Assembly: GCA_947631675.1 (NCBI GenBank) | Contig: CANRMG010000026.1 | Coordinates: 1 to 14,190 of the forward strand | DNA from: an uncultured Oscillospiraceae bacterium | GTDB taxonomy: Bacteria > Bacillota_A > Clostridia > Oscillospirales > Oscillospiraceae | Reading direction: 5' to 3' | Length of the DNA stretch: 14,190 nucleotides | Shown: piece after piece, positions 6,948 through 13,320 of the stretch | Position numbering within the stretch: position 1 is the stretch's first letter | Layout: each line of letters begins with the position of its first letter | Notes under the pieces: model-generated | What the model was told of the DNA's origin: nothing | Database searches by the model: none | The model's input: only the letters and a program-made list of their open reading frames with translations | Made by a program: the position numbers and the translations under genes

Positions 6948-8252
6948 TTATTTCTTGGGAATGAGGACTTCCTTACCCCCCATATAGGGGCGCAGGACCT
7001 CGGGGATGGTGACGGAGCCGTCGGCCTGCAGGTGGTTTTCCAGGAAGGCGATGAGCATCCGGGGCGGCGCCACCACGGTGTTGTTGAGGGTGTGGGCAAG
7101 ATAGAGCTTGCCGTCCTCTCCCCTGACCCGGATGCGAAGCCGCCGGGCCTGGGCGTCGCCCAGGTTGGAGCAGGAACAGACCTCGAAATACTTCTGCTGC
7201 CGGGGGCTCCAGGCCTCGATGTCGCAGCTCTTCACCTTCAGGTCCGCCAGGTCGCCGGAGCAGCACTCCAGCTGCCGCACGGGGATGTCCAGGGAGCGGA
7301 ACAGCTCTACGGAGTAGCGCCACATCTTCTCGTACCAGGCCATGCTGTCCTCCGGCTTGCAGACCACCACCATCTCCTGCTTCTCGAACTGGTGGATGCG
7401 GTAAACGCCCCGTTCCTCGATGCCGTGGGCACCCTTTTCCTTGCGGAAGCAGGGGGAATAGCTGGTGTAGGTGATGGGCAGCTGCTTTTCCTCGATGATC
7501 TGGTCGATGAAGGAGCCGATCATGGAGTGCTCGCTGGTGCCGATGAGGTACAGGTCCTCCCCCTCTATCTTGTACATCATGGCGTCCATTTCGGCGAAGC
7601 TCATGACGCCGGTGACCACGTTGGAACGGATCATGAAGGGGGGGATGTGGTAGACAAAGCCCTTGTCGATCATGAAATCCCGGGCGTAGGCCAGCACGGC
7701 GGAGTGGAGCCGGGCGATGTCGCCCTTGAGGTAATAAAAGCCGTTGCCGGCCACCCGCCGGGCGGCGTCCAGGTCCAGGCCGTCGAAGCTCTCCATGATC
7801 TGGGCGTGGTAGGGCACCTCGAAGTCCGGCACCACGGGCTCTCCGAACCTGGCCACCTCCACGTTGCAGCTGTCGTCCGGGCCGATGGGCACGGAGGGGT
7901 CGATGATGTTGGGGATGACCATCAGCTTCTCGGTGAGGGCCTTTTCCAGCTCCGGTTCCTGCTTTTCCAGCTCCGCCAGGCGGGCCGCCTGGGCCGCCAC
8001 CTGGGCCTTCACGGCCTCGGCCTCCTCCTTTTTGGAGGGATCCTTCTTGGCCTGGCCCATGAGCATGCCGATCTGCTTGGAGAGGGCGTTCCGGTTGGCC
8101 CGCAGGTCGTTGGCCTCGGTCTTGGCCGCCCGCAGCTTCACGTCCAGGTCCAGTATCTCGTCCACCAGGAGCAATTTCTGGTCCTGGAATTTCTTTTTGA
8201 TGTTTTCCTTTACGGCGTCGGGGTTTTCCCGCACGAATTTGATGTCCAGCAT
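6948..8252 (-). CDS. serS: Seryl-tRNA synthetase
   Basis: A class II aminoacyl-tRNA synthetase that charges tRNA-Ser (and tRNA-Sec where present) with serine in the cytoplasm. The 434 residues are full length: an N-terminal antiparallel coiled-coil tRNA-binding arm (about 25-110, rich in K, E and A), the TSE motif at 239-241, motif 2 with CFRKEKGAHG...RIHQFEKQE (268-293), and motif 3 ending HTLNNTVVAPPRMLIAFLEN (387-406) with the class II arginine R398. The motif 3 wording is the clostridial variant and differs from the E. coli HTLNGSG form. The ATG at 8252 is preceded by AAGAGGAAGAG, and the gene starts 12 nt after the parB stop, so it is probably the last gene of the parAB unit. Confidence 0.96.
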   Translation of the reverse strand: MLDIKFVRENPDAVKENIKKKFQDQKLLLVDEILDLDVKLRAAKTEANDLRANRNALSKQIGMLMGQAKKDPSKKEEAEAVKAQVAAQAARLAELEKQEPELEKALTEKLMVIPNIIDPSVPIGPDDSCNVEVARFGEPVVPDFEVPYHAQIMESFDGLDLDAARRVAGNGFYYLKGDIARLHSAVLAYARDFMIDKGFVYHIPPFMIRSNVVTGVMSFAEMDAMMYKIEGEDLYLIGTSEHSMIGSFIDQIIEEKQLPITYTSYSPCFRKEKGAHGIEERGVYRIHQFEKQEMVVVCKPEDSMAWYEKMWRYSVELFRSLDIPVRQLECCSGDLADLKVKSCDIEAWSPRQQKYFEVCSCSNLGDAQARRLRIRVRGEDGKLYLAHTLNNTVVAPPRMLIAFLENHLQADGSVTIPEVLRPYMGGKEVLIPKK

Positions 8253-8264
8253 TTTCTCTTCCTC

Positions 8265-9113
8265 TTATTTCTTCAGTGTGAACAGCGCCTGCAGCAGGGC
8301 CTCCCGGTCGTCGGCGCCATAGTATTCCAGCTCGATGCGGCCCTTCTTTCGGCCGTCCACGATATGTACCTTCCGGCCCAGCGCCTGGCCCAGCTCCGCG
8401 CCCACATGGGCGGCGTAATCCACGTCGCCGCGGGGCTTTCTGGCCTTGGGCTCCCGCATGAGTGACGCTGCCAGGGCCTCCGTCTGCCGGACGGAGAGGC
8501 CTTTTTCCACCACCTGTTTGGCCGCCTGCAGCTGCAGGGCTGCCGGCTCCACGCTCAACAGCGCCCGGGCGTGGCCGGTGGTGAGCTCCCCTTTTTCCAG
8601 CATATCTGCGATGGGCTGCTGCAGCGTCAGCAGCCGCAAGGAGTTGGCCACGGCGGGGCGGCTCTTGCCCACGGACTGGCTCACGGCCTCCTGGGTCAGG
8701 CCGAAGTCCTCCATCAGGGCCTTGAAGCCCCGGGCCTCCTCCATGGGGTTCAGGTCCTCCCGCTGCAGGTTTTCCACCAGCGCCAGCTCCTGGGCCTTCC
8801 GGTCGTCGGCCTCGACGATGCGCACGGGCACTTCCTTCAGTCCAGCCAGCCGGGCAGCCCGCCAGCGCCGCTCGCCGGCGATGATCTGATAGTAGCCGGA
8901 ATCCAGCTTCCGCACGGTGATGGGCTGCAAAAGTCCGTGCTGAGCGATGGAATCGGCCAATTCCTGCAGTGCTGGCTCGTCAAAGCGTGTCCGGGGTTGT
9001 CCCGACCTGGGCTCCACCTTGCTGATGGGCAGCTTTTCCGGCGCCAATGGCTGTTCGCTTCCGAACAGGGCCCCCAGGCCCGAGCCCAGCGCCTTTTCCT
9101 TCTTTGATGCCAT
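8265..9113 (-). CDS. parB: Chromosome-partitioning protein ParB (Spo0J)
   Basis: ParB is a CTP-dependent clamp that loads at parS sites, spreads along the origin region, recruits SMC and stimulates ParA. The 282 residues show the family order: the ParA-stimulating N-terminus (KKEKALGSGLGALFG, about 5-18), the CTPase/ParB-N domain with ADSIAQHGLLQPITV (53-67) and GERRWRA (80-86), ENLQRED (114-120), a helix-turn-helix parS-reading region at about 136-165 (VSQSVGKSRPAVANSLRLL), and a C-terminal dimerisation region ending LLQALFTLKK. AGGAGG lies 5 nt before the ATG. It starts 16 nt after parA. Two matching parS sites lie upstream of parA at 9956-10010. Confidence 0.96.
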   Translation of the reverse strand: MASKKEKALGSGLGALFGSEQPLAPEKLPISKVEPRSGQPRTRFDEPALQELADSIAQHGLLQPITVRKLDSGYYQIIAGERRWRAARLAGLKEVPVRIVEADDRKAQELALVENLQREDLNPMEEARGFKALMEDFGLTQEAVSQSVGKSRPAVANSLRLLTLQQPIADMLEKGELTTGHARALLSVEPAALQLQAAKQVVEKGLSVRQTEALAASLMREPKARKPRGDVDYAAHVGAELGQALGRKVHIVDGRKKGRIELEYYGADDREALLQALFTLKK

Positions 9114-9129
9114 ATGTACCTCCTGGGCG

Positions 9130-9897
9130 TCAGATGTCTAAAGTGTGGTTGTGGCGGAAAAACTCGATGGCCAGCAGGTCGTAGGCCTCCGCGCCCCGGG
9201 AGAGGCGGCTGTAGGCGCTGACCGGCTTGCCGTGGCTGGGAGCCTCCGCGATGCGGACGTTCCGGGGTATCACCGTCTTATAGAGGGCTTTGCCGAAGTA
9301 CTGCTTGATCTCATTGGCCACTTGGCCGGCAAAGGAAAGCCGCCGATCGTACATTGTCAGGACGATGCCCTCGATCTGCAGGGCCGGGTTGATGCTGTTT
9401 TTCGTAAGGCGCATGGAGGTCATCAGATCCGCCAGGCCCTCCATGGCGTAAAACTCGCACTGCATGGGAATGAGCACCGTGTCCGCCGCTGCCAGGGCGT
9501 TCAGCGTCAGCAGGCCCAGGGAAGGGGGGCAGTCGATGAATATGTAGTCATACGCTTCCCGCAGTGGCTCCAGCGCCTTTTTCAGCACCTTTTCCCTGTC
9601 CGGCGCCTCCACCAGCTCCACCGCCGCCCCGGACAGCTCCAGGTTGGCGGGCAGCACGTCCCCATATTTTGTGGAGATGATGGCTGTCTTCGGGTCGGCG
9701 CCCCGGATGAGCACGTCATAGAGGGTCACGTCCGCGTGCTTATCCACGCCCATGCCTGTGGTGGCGTTGCCCTGGGGGTCCGCGTCCACCAGCAGTATCT
9801 TCCGCCGCTTGTCCTTCACAGCGGCGCATAGATTCACGCAGGTGGTGGTTTTCCCTACGCCGCCCTTTTGGTTGGCAAAGCATACGATCCGGGCCAT
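9130..9897 (-). CDS. parA: Chromosome-partitioning ATPase ParA (Soj)
   Basis: ParA/Soj is a deviant Walker-type ATPase that binds DNA as an ATP dimer and works with ParB in origin segregation; in Bacillus it also regulates DnaA. The 255-residue protein has the deviant Walker A motif KGGVGKTT (11-18, signature lysine K11 and K16), Walker A' VDADPQGN with D38 and D40, and Walker B FIDCPPSLG. It has no N-terminal helix-turn-helix, so it is the short chromosomal type rather than the plasmid P1 type. The ribosome binding site GAGGAGG precedes the ATG. It is the first gene of the parA-parB-serS unit, with its promoter next to a parS site. Confidence 0.96.
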   Translation of the reverse strand: MARIVCFANQKGGVGKTTTCVNLCAAVKDKRRKILLVDADPQGNATTGMGVDKHADVTLYDVLIRGADPKTAIISTKYGDVLPANLELSGAAVELVEAPDREKVLKKALEPLREAYDYIFIDCPPSLGLLTLNALAAADTVLIPMQCEFYAMEGLADLMTSMRLTKNSINPALQIEGIVLTMYDRRLSFAGQVANEIKQYFGKALYKTVIPRNVRIAEAPSHGKPVSAYSRLSRGAEAYDLLAIEFFRHNHTLDI

Positions 9898-9927
9898 AAC
9901 ACGCCTCCTCTCGGTTGATGCTCTCCC

Positions 9928-9955
9928 ATTATAGCAGATAAAAACAAAAATTCAA
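9928..9955 (-). promoter_or_regulatory. Promoter of parA-parB-serS
   Basis: On the minus strand, TTGAAT (9955-9950), a 16-bp spacer and a perfect TATAAT (9933-9928) preceded by TGC. The -35 box directly abuts the first parS site (9956), so ParB loading there could repress the unit. Confidence 0.78.
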
Positions 9956-9971
9956 TGTTTCACGTGAAACA
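9956..9971. promoter_or_regulatory. parS site 1
   Basis: TGTTTCACGTGAAACA is a perfect 16-bp palindrome and fits the Bacillus parS consensus TGTTNCACGTGAAACA exactly. Confidence 0.97.
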
Positions 9972-9994
9972 ATCTGCCGCGTCTTTCGACGGGA

Positions 9995-10010
9995 TGTTTC
10001 ACGTGAAACA
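9995..10010. promoter_or_regulatory. parS site 2
   Basis: A second perfect TGTTTCACGTGAAACA starts 39 bp from the first. Its last base touches the gpr stop codon at 10011-10013. The pair supports a location near the replication origin. Confidence 0.97.
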
Positions 10011-10826
10011 TTACCCCACGAACATATCTATGTCCGATACGGTGAGACCTTTATGAAAGCTCATATTCAGGGCATACGCTATCAACTTCCCCGCGTCCTT
10101 CACATACTTATCAATGTCCCGGGGCGTGACGATGAGGCCGCCGCCGGCGTCTACCACCGTAGGCACGCCTACCGCCAGCACAGGCACGCCCAGATTCTGG
10201 GGCGACAGCTCCGCCCGGTCGTTGCCCACGCCGGAGCCGGGAATGATGCCGGTATTGGTCAGCTGCACGGTCCGGCACAGCCGATCCGAAGACCGGGCCG
10301 CCAGGGCGTCGATGACCACGATGGCGGCGGGGGAGACGGCTCCGGCGATGGCCCGGATGAGGTGGGAGCTCTCGATGCCTGTGGTGCCCAGCACGCCGGT
10401 CTGGCACACGCTTACGGGGCGAAACATGGCGAAATCCTCCGGCATCTGCTGCTTCAGATGCCGCGTCGCCAGGGTAACGGCGGCCGTTTCCGGGCCAACC
10501 GCGTCCGGTGTGATGGAAGGATTTCCCAATCCGGCCACCAAAATGCTGTCCTCGGGAGAGAGGGGCAGGAGCTGCCCCACACAGTCCGCCAGCAGCCCCA
10601 CCGCCCGGACGAAGGAGTCCTCCTCACGGCGGAAGAAGCAGTCCAGGTCCACGGTCAGATAACGGCCGATTGGTTTACATAACACAGATGAACCTTGCTC
10701 ATCCAGCACCTCCACGTCGGTGACAGCAAAGCCGTCCCGGTCGTATTGCCGGCTCCTGACCCCCTGCAGCTCCCCGCCGTTTTGGGGCAGCTCCTCGGTG
10801 GCCAGATCGGTGCGGCAGCCCACCAT
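10011..10826 (-). CDS. gpr: Germination protease GPR (SASP-degrading endopeptidase)
   Basis: GPR is made in the forespore and, on germination, degrades the small acid-soluble proteins that coat spore DNA. The 271 residues contain the family start motif RTDLATEE (about 5-12), VAGLGNPSITPDAVGP, VLGTTGIES, VIDALAARS and TGIIPGSGVGN, and VVDAGG. The frame is open to 10886, but the ATG at 10826 is chosen because GGGAGGG lies 6 nt before it and the upstream residues look non-coding. With this start, very little sequence precedes RTDLA, unlike the Bacillus zymogens, which carry a propeptide of about 15 residues. It is divergent from rpsT, an arrangement I recall from other Firmicutes. Its presence marks a spore-former. 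Confidence 0.93.
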   Translation of the reverse strand: MVGCRTDLATEELPQNGGELQGVRSRQYDRDGFAVTDVEVLDEQGSSVLCKPIGRYLTVDLDCFFRREEDSFVRAVGLLADCVGQLLPLSPEDSILVAGLGNPSITPDAVGPETAAVTLATRHLKQQMPEDFAMFRPVSVCQTGVLGTTGIESSHLIRAIAGAVSPAAIVVIDALAARSSDRLCRTVQLTNTGIIPGSGVGNDRAELSPQNLGVPVLAVGVPTVVDAGGGLIVTPRDIDKYVKDAGKLIAYALNMSFHKGLTVSDIDMFVG

Positions 10827-10880
10827 AACGATCCCTCCCAGGCTTTTTAAAGTATTGTTGCCAAAAAATGAAAAAAATAC

Positions 10881-10909
10881 TTGCATTTATTGAAAACTCT
10901 TGATATAAT
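10881..10909 (+). promoter_or_regulatory. Promoter of rpsT
   Basis: TTGCAT (10881-10886), a 17-bp spacer and a perfect TATAAT (10904-10909) preceded by TGA. It fires away from gpr. Confidence 0.8.
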
Positions 10910-10958
10910 CACCATCTGCGGACATCATGTTCAGACTTTTGTAGGGAGGTGCGAGGGA

Positions 10959-11222
10959 ATGCCGAACATCAAGTCATCGGCCAAGAGAGATCAGCTTCAG
11001 AAGGCTGCCAACGCGAAGAACAAGGCTGCGAAGTCTGCGCTGAAGACGGAGCTGAAGAAGTTCGAAGCGGCTGTTGAGGCCGGCGACGGCGCGAAGGCTG
11101 CCGAGACCTATAAGGTCGCTGTGAAGTCCGTTGACAAGGCCGCCGCTAAGGGCCTTATCCACAAGAACAACGCGGCGCACAAGAAATCCGCCATGGCGAA
11201 AAAGCTCAACGCCGCCCAGTGA
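10959..11222 (+). CDS. rpsT: 30S ribosomal protein S20
   Basis: S20 binds 16S rRNA and helps early assembly of the 30S subunit. The 87-residue basic, all-helical protein begins MPNIKSSAKRD and has the typical family pattern of Lys/Ala-rich helices, including GLIHKNNAAHKKSAMAKKL near the end. The frame is open upstream to 10881, but the ATG at 10959 is preceded by AGGGAGGTG (10943-10951) and matches the usual S20 start. Codon use is less GC-rich than in its neighbours (many AAG, GCT, GTT), as expected for a highly expressed gene. It is a single-gene unit with its own promoter and terminator. Confidence 0.97.
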   Translation: MPNIKSSAKRDQLQKAANAKNKAAKSALKTELKKFEAAVEAGDGAKAAETYKVAVKSVDKAAAKGLIHKNNAAHKKSAMAKKLNAAQ

Positions 11223-11235
11223 ACATCGACCGAAC

Positions 11236-11275
11236 AGACCGCCCGGAGACATCCGGGCGGTCTTTCCCTGTTTTG
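11236..11275 (+). terminator. Terminator of rpsT
   Basis: A 12-bp perfect stem (11236-11247 with 11252-11263), loop GACA, is followed by TTTCCCTGTTTT. Confidence 0.9.
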
Positions 11276-11300
11276 GCCCAAAAGGTGACCGTCTTATCGG

Positions 11301-11329
11301 TTGACGGTCCCGCCGGGCGGTGATACAAT
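11301..11329 (+). promoter_or_regulatory. Promoter of the VanY-like carboxypeptidase
   Basis: TTGACG (11301-11306), a 17-bp spacer and TACAAT (11324-11329) preceded by TGA; both boxes match 5 of 6. Confidence 0.85.
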
Positions 11330-11364
11330 AATACTAATAGGGGAACACAGAAAGGTGAGACGGG

Positions 11365-12267
11365 ATGAGCGCACCACAGACCACGAAACGGCCCCAGACG
11401 GGGCGGGCATCGGCCAGGACGCCGGCAAAGACCCCGGCGGGGAACAGGAGCCGGCCGAACGGCAAAAGAAGGCGGCGGCGCAGGAGAGGCGCCGGGTCCC
11501 GCATCTTTTTTTTGCTGATCATCTTGGCGGGCGTCATAGGCGTGCTGTATGTGGCCATGCAGCTGTTCGCCGGCCCCGGCGGCGGTGAACAGGTATCTGT
11601 GTCCCAGCCCGTCCCCACCCGGCTGCCGGTGACGCCGGTCCCCTCCGCCACGCCGGTGCCCACGCCCACGCCGCCCCAGGTGGATGTGAACAGCTGGGAG
11701 CTGCGGCTGGTCCGGGAGGAAAAGCCCCTGGGGGAGAGCTTCGTGCCCGAGTCCCTCACGGAGATCGAGAACGGTCAGCAGGTGGACAGCCGGGTGGCTC
11801 AGCCTTTGAAGGACCTGTTCGGCGCAGCCCGGGCCGCGGGCTACAGCGTGTATTTCTGCTCCGGCTACCGGGACTACGCCACCCAGCACCTGATCTATTT
11901 CGATAACCATGTGGACGTGTATATGGCCCAGGGGATGAGTGAGGAGGAGGCCAACGCCAAGGCAAAGCTGGCCGTGAACTACCCCGGCGCCAGCGAGCAC
12001 CAGTCCGGCCTGTGCGCCGACGTACTGGAGAGTCCGGACCAGGACATGGAGCCCTATATCGGCGGCAGCGGCCTGATGCTCTGGCTGGAGGACCACTGCG
12101 CCAAATACGGCTTCATCGTCCGCTACCCGGCCGACAAGACGGACATCACCGGCGTGGAGTATGAGCCCTGGCACCTGCGCTATGTGGGCACCACCGCCGC
12201 CCAGTACATCATGGAGCATCACATCTGCCTGGAGGAATTTTTGGCCATGTACGGTGTGACGTACTGA
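11365..12267 (+). CDS. Membrane-anchored D,D-carboxypeptidase, VanY/M15 family
   Basis: A zinc peptidase predicted to trim the terminal D-Ala of peptidoglycan stem peptides. The 300 residues are: a basic cytoplasmic tail (1-45, with an arginine run near 35-41), one membrane segment (47-66), a Pro/Thr-rich linker (about 80-106) and the M15 domain (about 130-290). Zinc ligands H212 and D219 lie in SEHQSGLCADV and H270 lies in EPWH, with catalytic E267; CSGYRDYATQ (165-174) is also typical. The active site should face outside. AAAGGTGAGA precedes the ATG. The membrane segment is coded across a run of eight T (11506-11513), in frame here but prone to slippage. It is a single-gene unit with its own terminator. 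No vanA/B-type resistance genes accompany it, so a housekeeping wall role is likelier than glycopeptide resistance. Confidence 0.92.
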   Translation: MSAPQTTKRPQTGRASARTPAKTPAGNRSRPNGKRRRRRRRGAGSRIFFLLIILAGVIGVLYVAMQLFAGPGGGEQVSVSQPVPTRLPVTPVPSATPVPTPTPPQVDVNSWELRLVREEKPLGESFVPESLTEIENGQQVDSRVAQPLKDLFGAARAAGYSVYFCSGYRDYATQHLIYFDNHVDVYMAQGMSEEEANAKAKLAVNYPGASEHQSGLCADVLESPDQDMEPYIGGSGLMLWLEDHCAKYGFIVRYPADKTDITGVEYEPWHLRYVGTTAAQYIMEHHICLEEFLAMYGVTY

Positions 12268-12286
12268 TACAACACATATAATGAAA

Positions 12287-12315
12287 CAGCCGCCCCAACG
12301 GGGCGGCTGCTTTAT
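12287..12315. terminator. Bidirectional terminator between vanY-like and small gene
   Basis: A 10-bp stem CAGCCGCCCC (12287-12296) with GGGGCGGCTG (12300-12309), loop AAC, is followed by CTTTATTA on the plus strand and TTTCATTATA on the minus strand. It nearly repeats at 12886-12908. Confidence 0.8.
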
Positions 12316-12334
12316 TATCGGTATCGACAGTTTT

Positions 12335-12508
12335 TTATTCCTTGCTTCCGCTATCCGTACCTTCGGAGATATATGCCTCCTCGGCCATCTGTTGTGCCCG
12401 GATCAAGCAAGCCTTTACCTGCCCATAGTTGTGTTCCTCCAAGGCTGCCAGCGCATCCGTTATACCATTGAAAAGAATGCCATACGGTTTTTTGTATTCA
12501 TCCTGCAT
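12335..12508 (-). CDS. Small hypothetical protein (57 aa)
   Basis: This begins MQDEYKKPYGILFNGITDAL and continues with a charged amphipathic helix (about 16-46, including LIRAQQMAEEAYI). The reading frame extends to 12559, but the ATG at 12508 is chosen because AGGAGG lies 9 nt upstream. I do not recognise a characterised function. Small soluble proteins of this look, ending in a QQxAEEAYI-like helix, seem familiar from Clostridia genomes, but I cannot name a family. It has no membrane segment or signal peptide. It is divergent from an XRE regulator and its promoter overlaps that gene's promoter and a candidate operator, so the regulator may control it. The local sequence is less GC-rich than the neighbours. 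Confidence 0.72.
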   Translation of the reverse strand: MQDEYKKPYGILFNGITDALAALEEHNYGQVKACLIRAQQMAEEAYISEGTDSGSKE

Positions 12509-12549
12509 AAGGCTTGACCTCCTAATGCGGGGATAACCAGGATGCGTCA

Positions 12550-12578
12550 AGTATAACACAATATTTGTTAAGTGTAAA
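12550..12578 (-). promoter_or_regulatory. Promoter of the small hypothetical gene
   Basis: On the minus strand, TTTACA (12578-12573), a 17-bp spacer and TATACT (12555-12550) preceded by TGT. Both boxes match 5 of 6. The spacer holds the candidate operator at 12554-12570. Confidence 0.75.
12554..12570. promoter_or_regulatory. Candidate XRE operator (imperfect palindrome)
   Basis: TAACACAATATTTGTTA is a palindrome (TAACA-AATATT-TGTTA) with one extra C in the left arm. It fills the spacer of the minus-strand promoter and covers the -35 box of the likely plus-strand promoter, so a bound repressor would block both. Confidence 0.45.
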
Positions 12579-12592
12579 GTTATATTTATTAT
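12565..12592 (+). promoter_or_regulatory. Candidate promoter of the XRE regulator
   Basis: TTGTTA (12565-12570), a 16-bp spacer and TATTAT (12587-12592). It overlaps the divergent minus-strand promoter. Confidence 0.5.
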
Positions 12593-12649
12593 CTTTCAGG
12601 TTGTCGCATATTCGCCCGGTAAAGGCTAAACTTACACGTGGGTGAGGAT

Positions 12650-12877
12650 ATGCGAAGGGAACACGACGAAAAGTACAGGCACCTGGGTTTGAATATCGCC
12701 TATTACCGCAAGGAAAAGGGTATGTCTCAGAATGCGCTGGCCGAGGCGGTGGACATCAGCCGTACCCACATGAGCCGGGTGGAGACGGCGGACTGCGCCG
12801 TGTCCCTGGATGTGGTGTTCGATATATGCGATGTGCTGGGCATCCCGCCCAGCAAGCTGTTCGACTTCCGGGAGTAA
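12650..12877 (+). CDS. XRE-family (Cro/CI-type) transcriptional regulator
   Basis: A 75-residue single-domain helix-turn-helix protein. The pattern LGLNIAYYRKEKGMSQNALAEAVDISRTHMSRVE gives helices 1 to 4, with the turn at SQNALAEAVDISRTHMSRVE, and helix 5 follows at VVFDICDVLGIPPSKLF. There is no second domain, so it is a small Cro-like DNA-binding protein. The ATG at 12650 is preceded by GGGTGA at the same spacing as the ribosome binding site of the Fe-ADH gene. A GTG at 12638 in frame would add four residues and is a real alternative. It is divergent from the 57-aa gene, with a shared palindrome in the overlapping promoters, which suggests it represses itself and that gene; this is inference. 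It is closed by a terminator at 12886-12908. Confidence 0.88.
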   Translation: MRREHDEKYRHLGLNIAYYRKEKGMSQNALAEAVDISRTHMSRVETADCAVSLDVVFDICDVLGIPPSKLFDFRE

Positions 12878-12885
12878 TAATAAAC

Positions 12886-12908
12886 CAGCCGCCCCGACGG
12901 GGCGGCTG
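12886..12908. terminator. Bidirectional terminator between XRE gene and ruvX
   Basis: A 10-bp stem CAGCCGCCCC (12886-12895) with GGGGCGGCTG (12899-12908), loop GAC. On the minus strand (end of ruvX) it is followed by GTTTATTATT, and on the plus strand by CTGCGTTTC. It is almost identical to the terminator at 12287-12309. Confidence 0.8.
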
Positions 12909-12915
12909 CTGCGTT

Positions 12916-13320
12916 TCATATGCTTCCCAGGTAGCCATCCAGGATGAGGGCGGCGGCCACGGCGTCCACGGCGGCCTTATGCTTTTTCTCCTTTTTGCCG
13001 TTTTCCCGCAGGATACGGTGGGCGTCCACGGTGGTGCGCCGCTCGTCCCACAATACCACGGTCATGCCCCGGGCCTCCAGCAGGGCCTTCATGGCCCGGC
13101 TCTTCTCCGCCCGGGGGCCCTCGGTGCCGTCCATGTTCCGCGGAAGGCCCAGCACCAGCGTGCCCACGTCCCGGGCCTTCGCCTCGGATACGATGGTATC
13201 CGCTAGGGCCTCAGGGTCCCACTGGGCGATGACGAAGGTCTCCCCGGCGATGAGCCCCAACGCGTCGGACACGGCAATGCCGGTGCGGGCGTCGCCGTAG
13301 TCTATGGCCATTATTCTCAT
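12916..13320 (-). CDS. ruvX: Putative pre-16S rRNA nuclease / Holliday junction resolvase YqgF (RuvX)
   Basis: RuvX/YqgF is an RNase H-fold nuclease linked to 16S rRNA 5'-end maturation and proposed as a Holliday junction resolvase. The 134-residue length is typical. The sequence shows AIDYGDARTGIAVSD (5-19, first catalytic Asp at D7), VLGLPRNMDGTEGPRA (56-71), LWDERRTTVDA (90-100) and VDAVAAALIL (118-127, last catalytic Asp D119). The frame stays open far upstream, but the start is the ATG at 13320, which overlaps the S-component stop as ATGA (13317-13320). It is therefore probably translated with that gene and sits under the THF riboswitch. Confidence 0.95.
   Translation of the reverse strand: MRIMAIDYGDARTGIAVSDALGLIAGETFVIAQWDPEALADTIVSEAKARDVGTLVLGLPRNMDGTEGPRAEKSRAMKALLEARGMTVVLWDERRTTVDAHRILRENGKKEKKHKAAVDAVAAALILDGYLGSI

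Noticed and set aside
6873..8465. 530-codon plus-strand open frame
   Set aside because: It lies antisense to serS and the end of parB, which are certain genes. Its product is His/Gly/Val-rich with no domain, as expected for a mirror frame of GC-rich coding DNA.
10835..10885. Sigma-G promoter for gpr
   Set aside because: A GTATT and a CAATACT-like pair with 18-bp spacing can be found on the minus strand, but the match is poor and the stretch is AT-rich, so chance hits are likely.
11365..12267. VanY as part of a vancomycin resistance cluster
   Set aside because: No vanHAX-type ligase, dehydrogenase or VanRS genes are present; M15 carboxypeptidases are common in clostridial wall metabolism.
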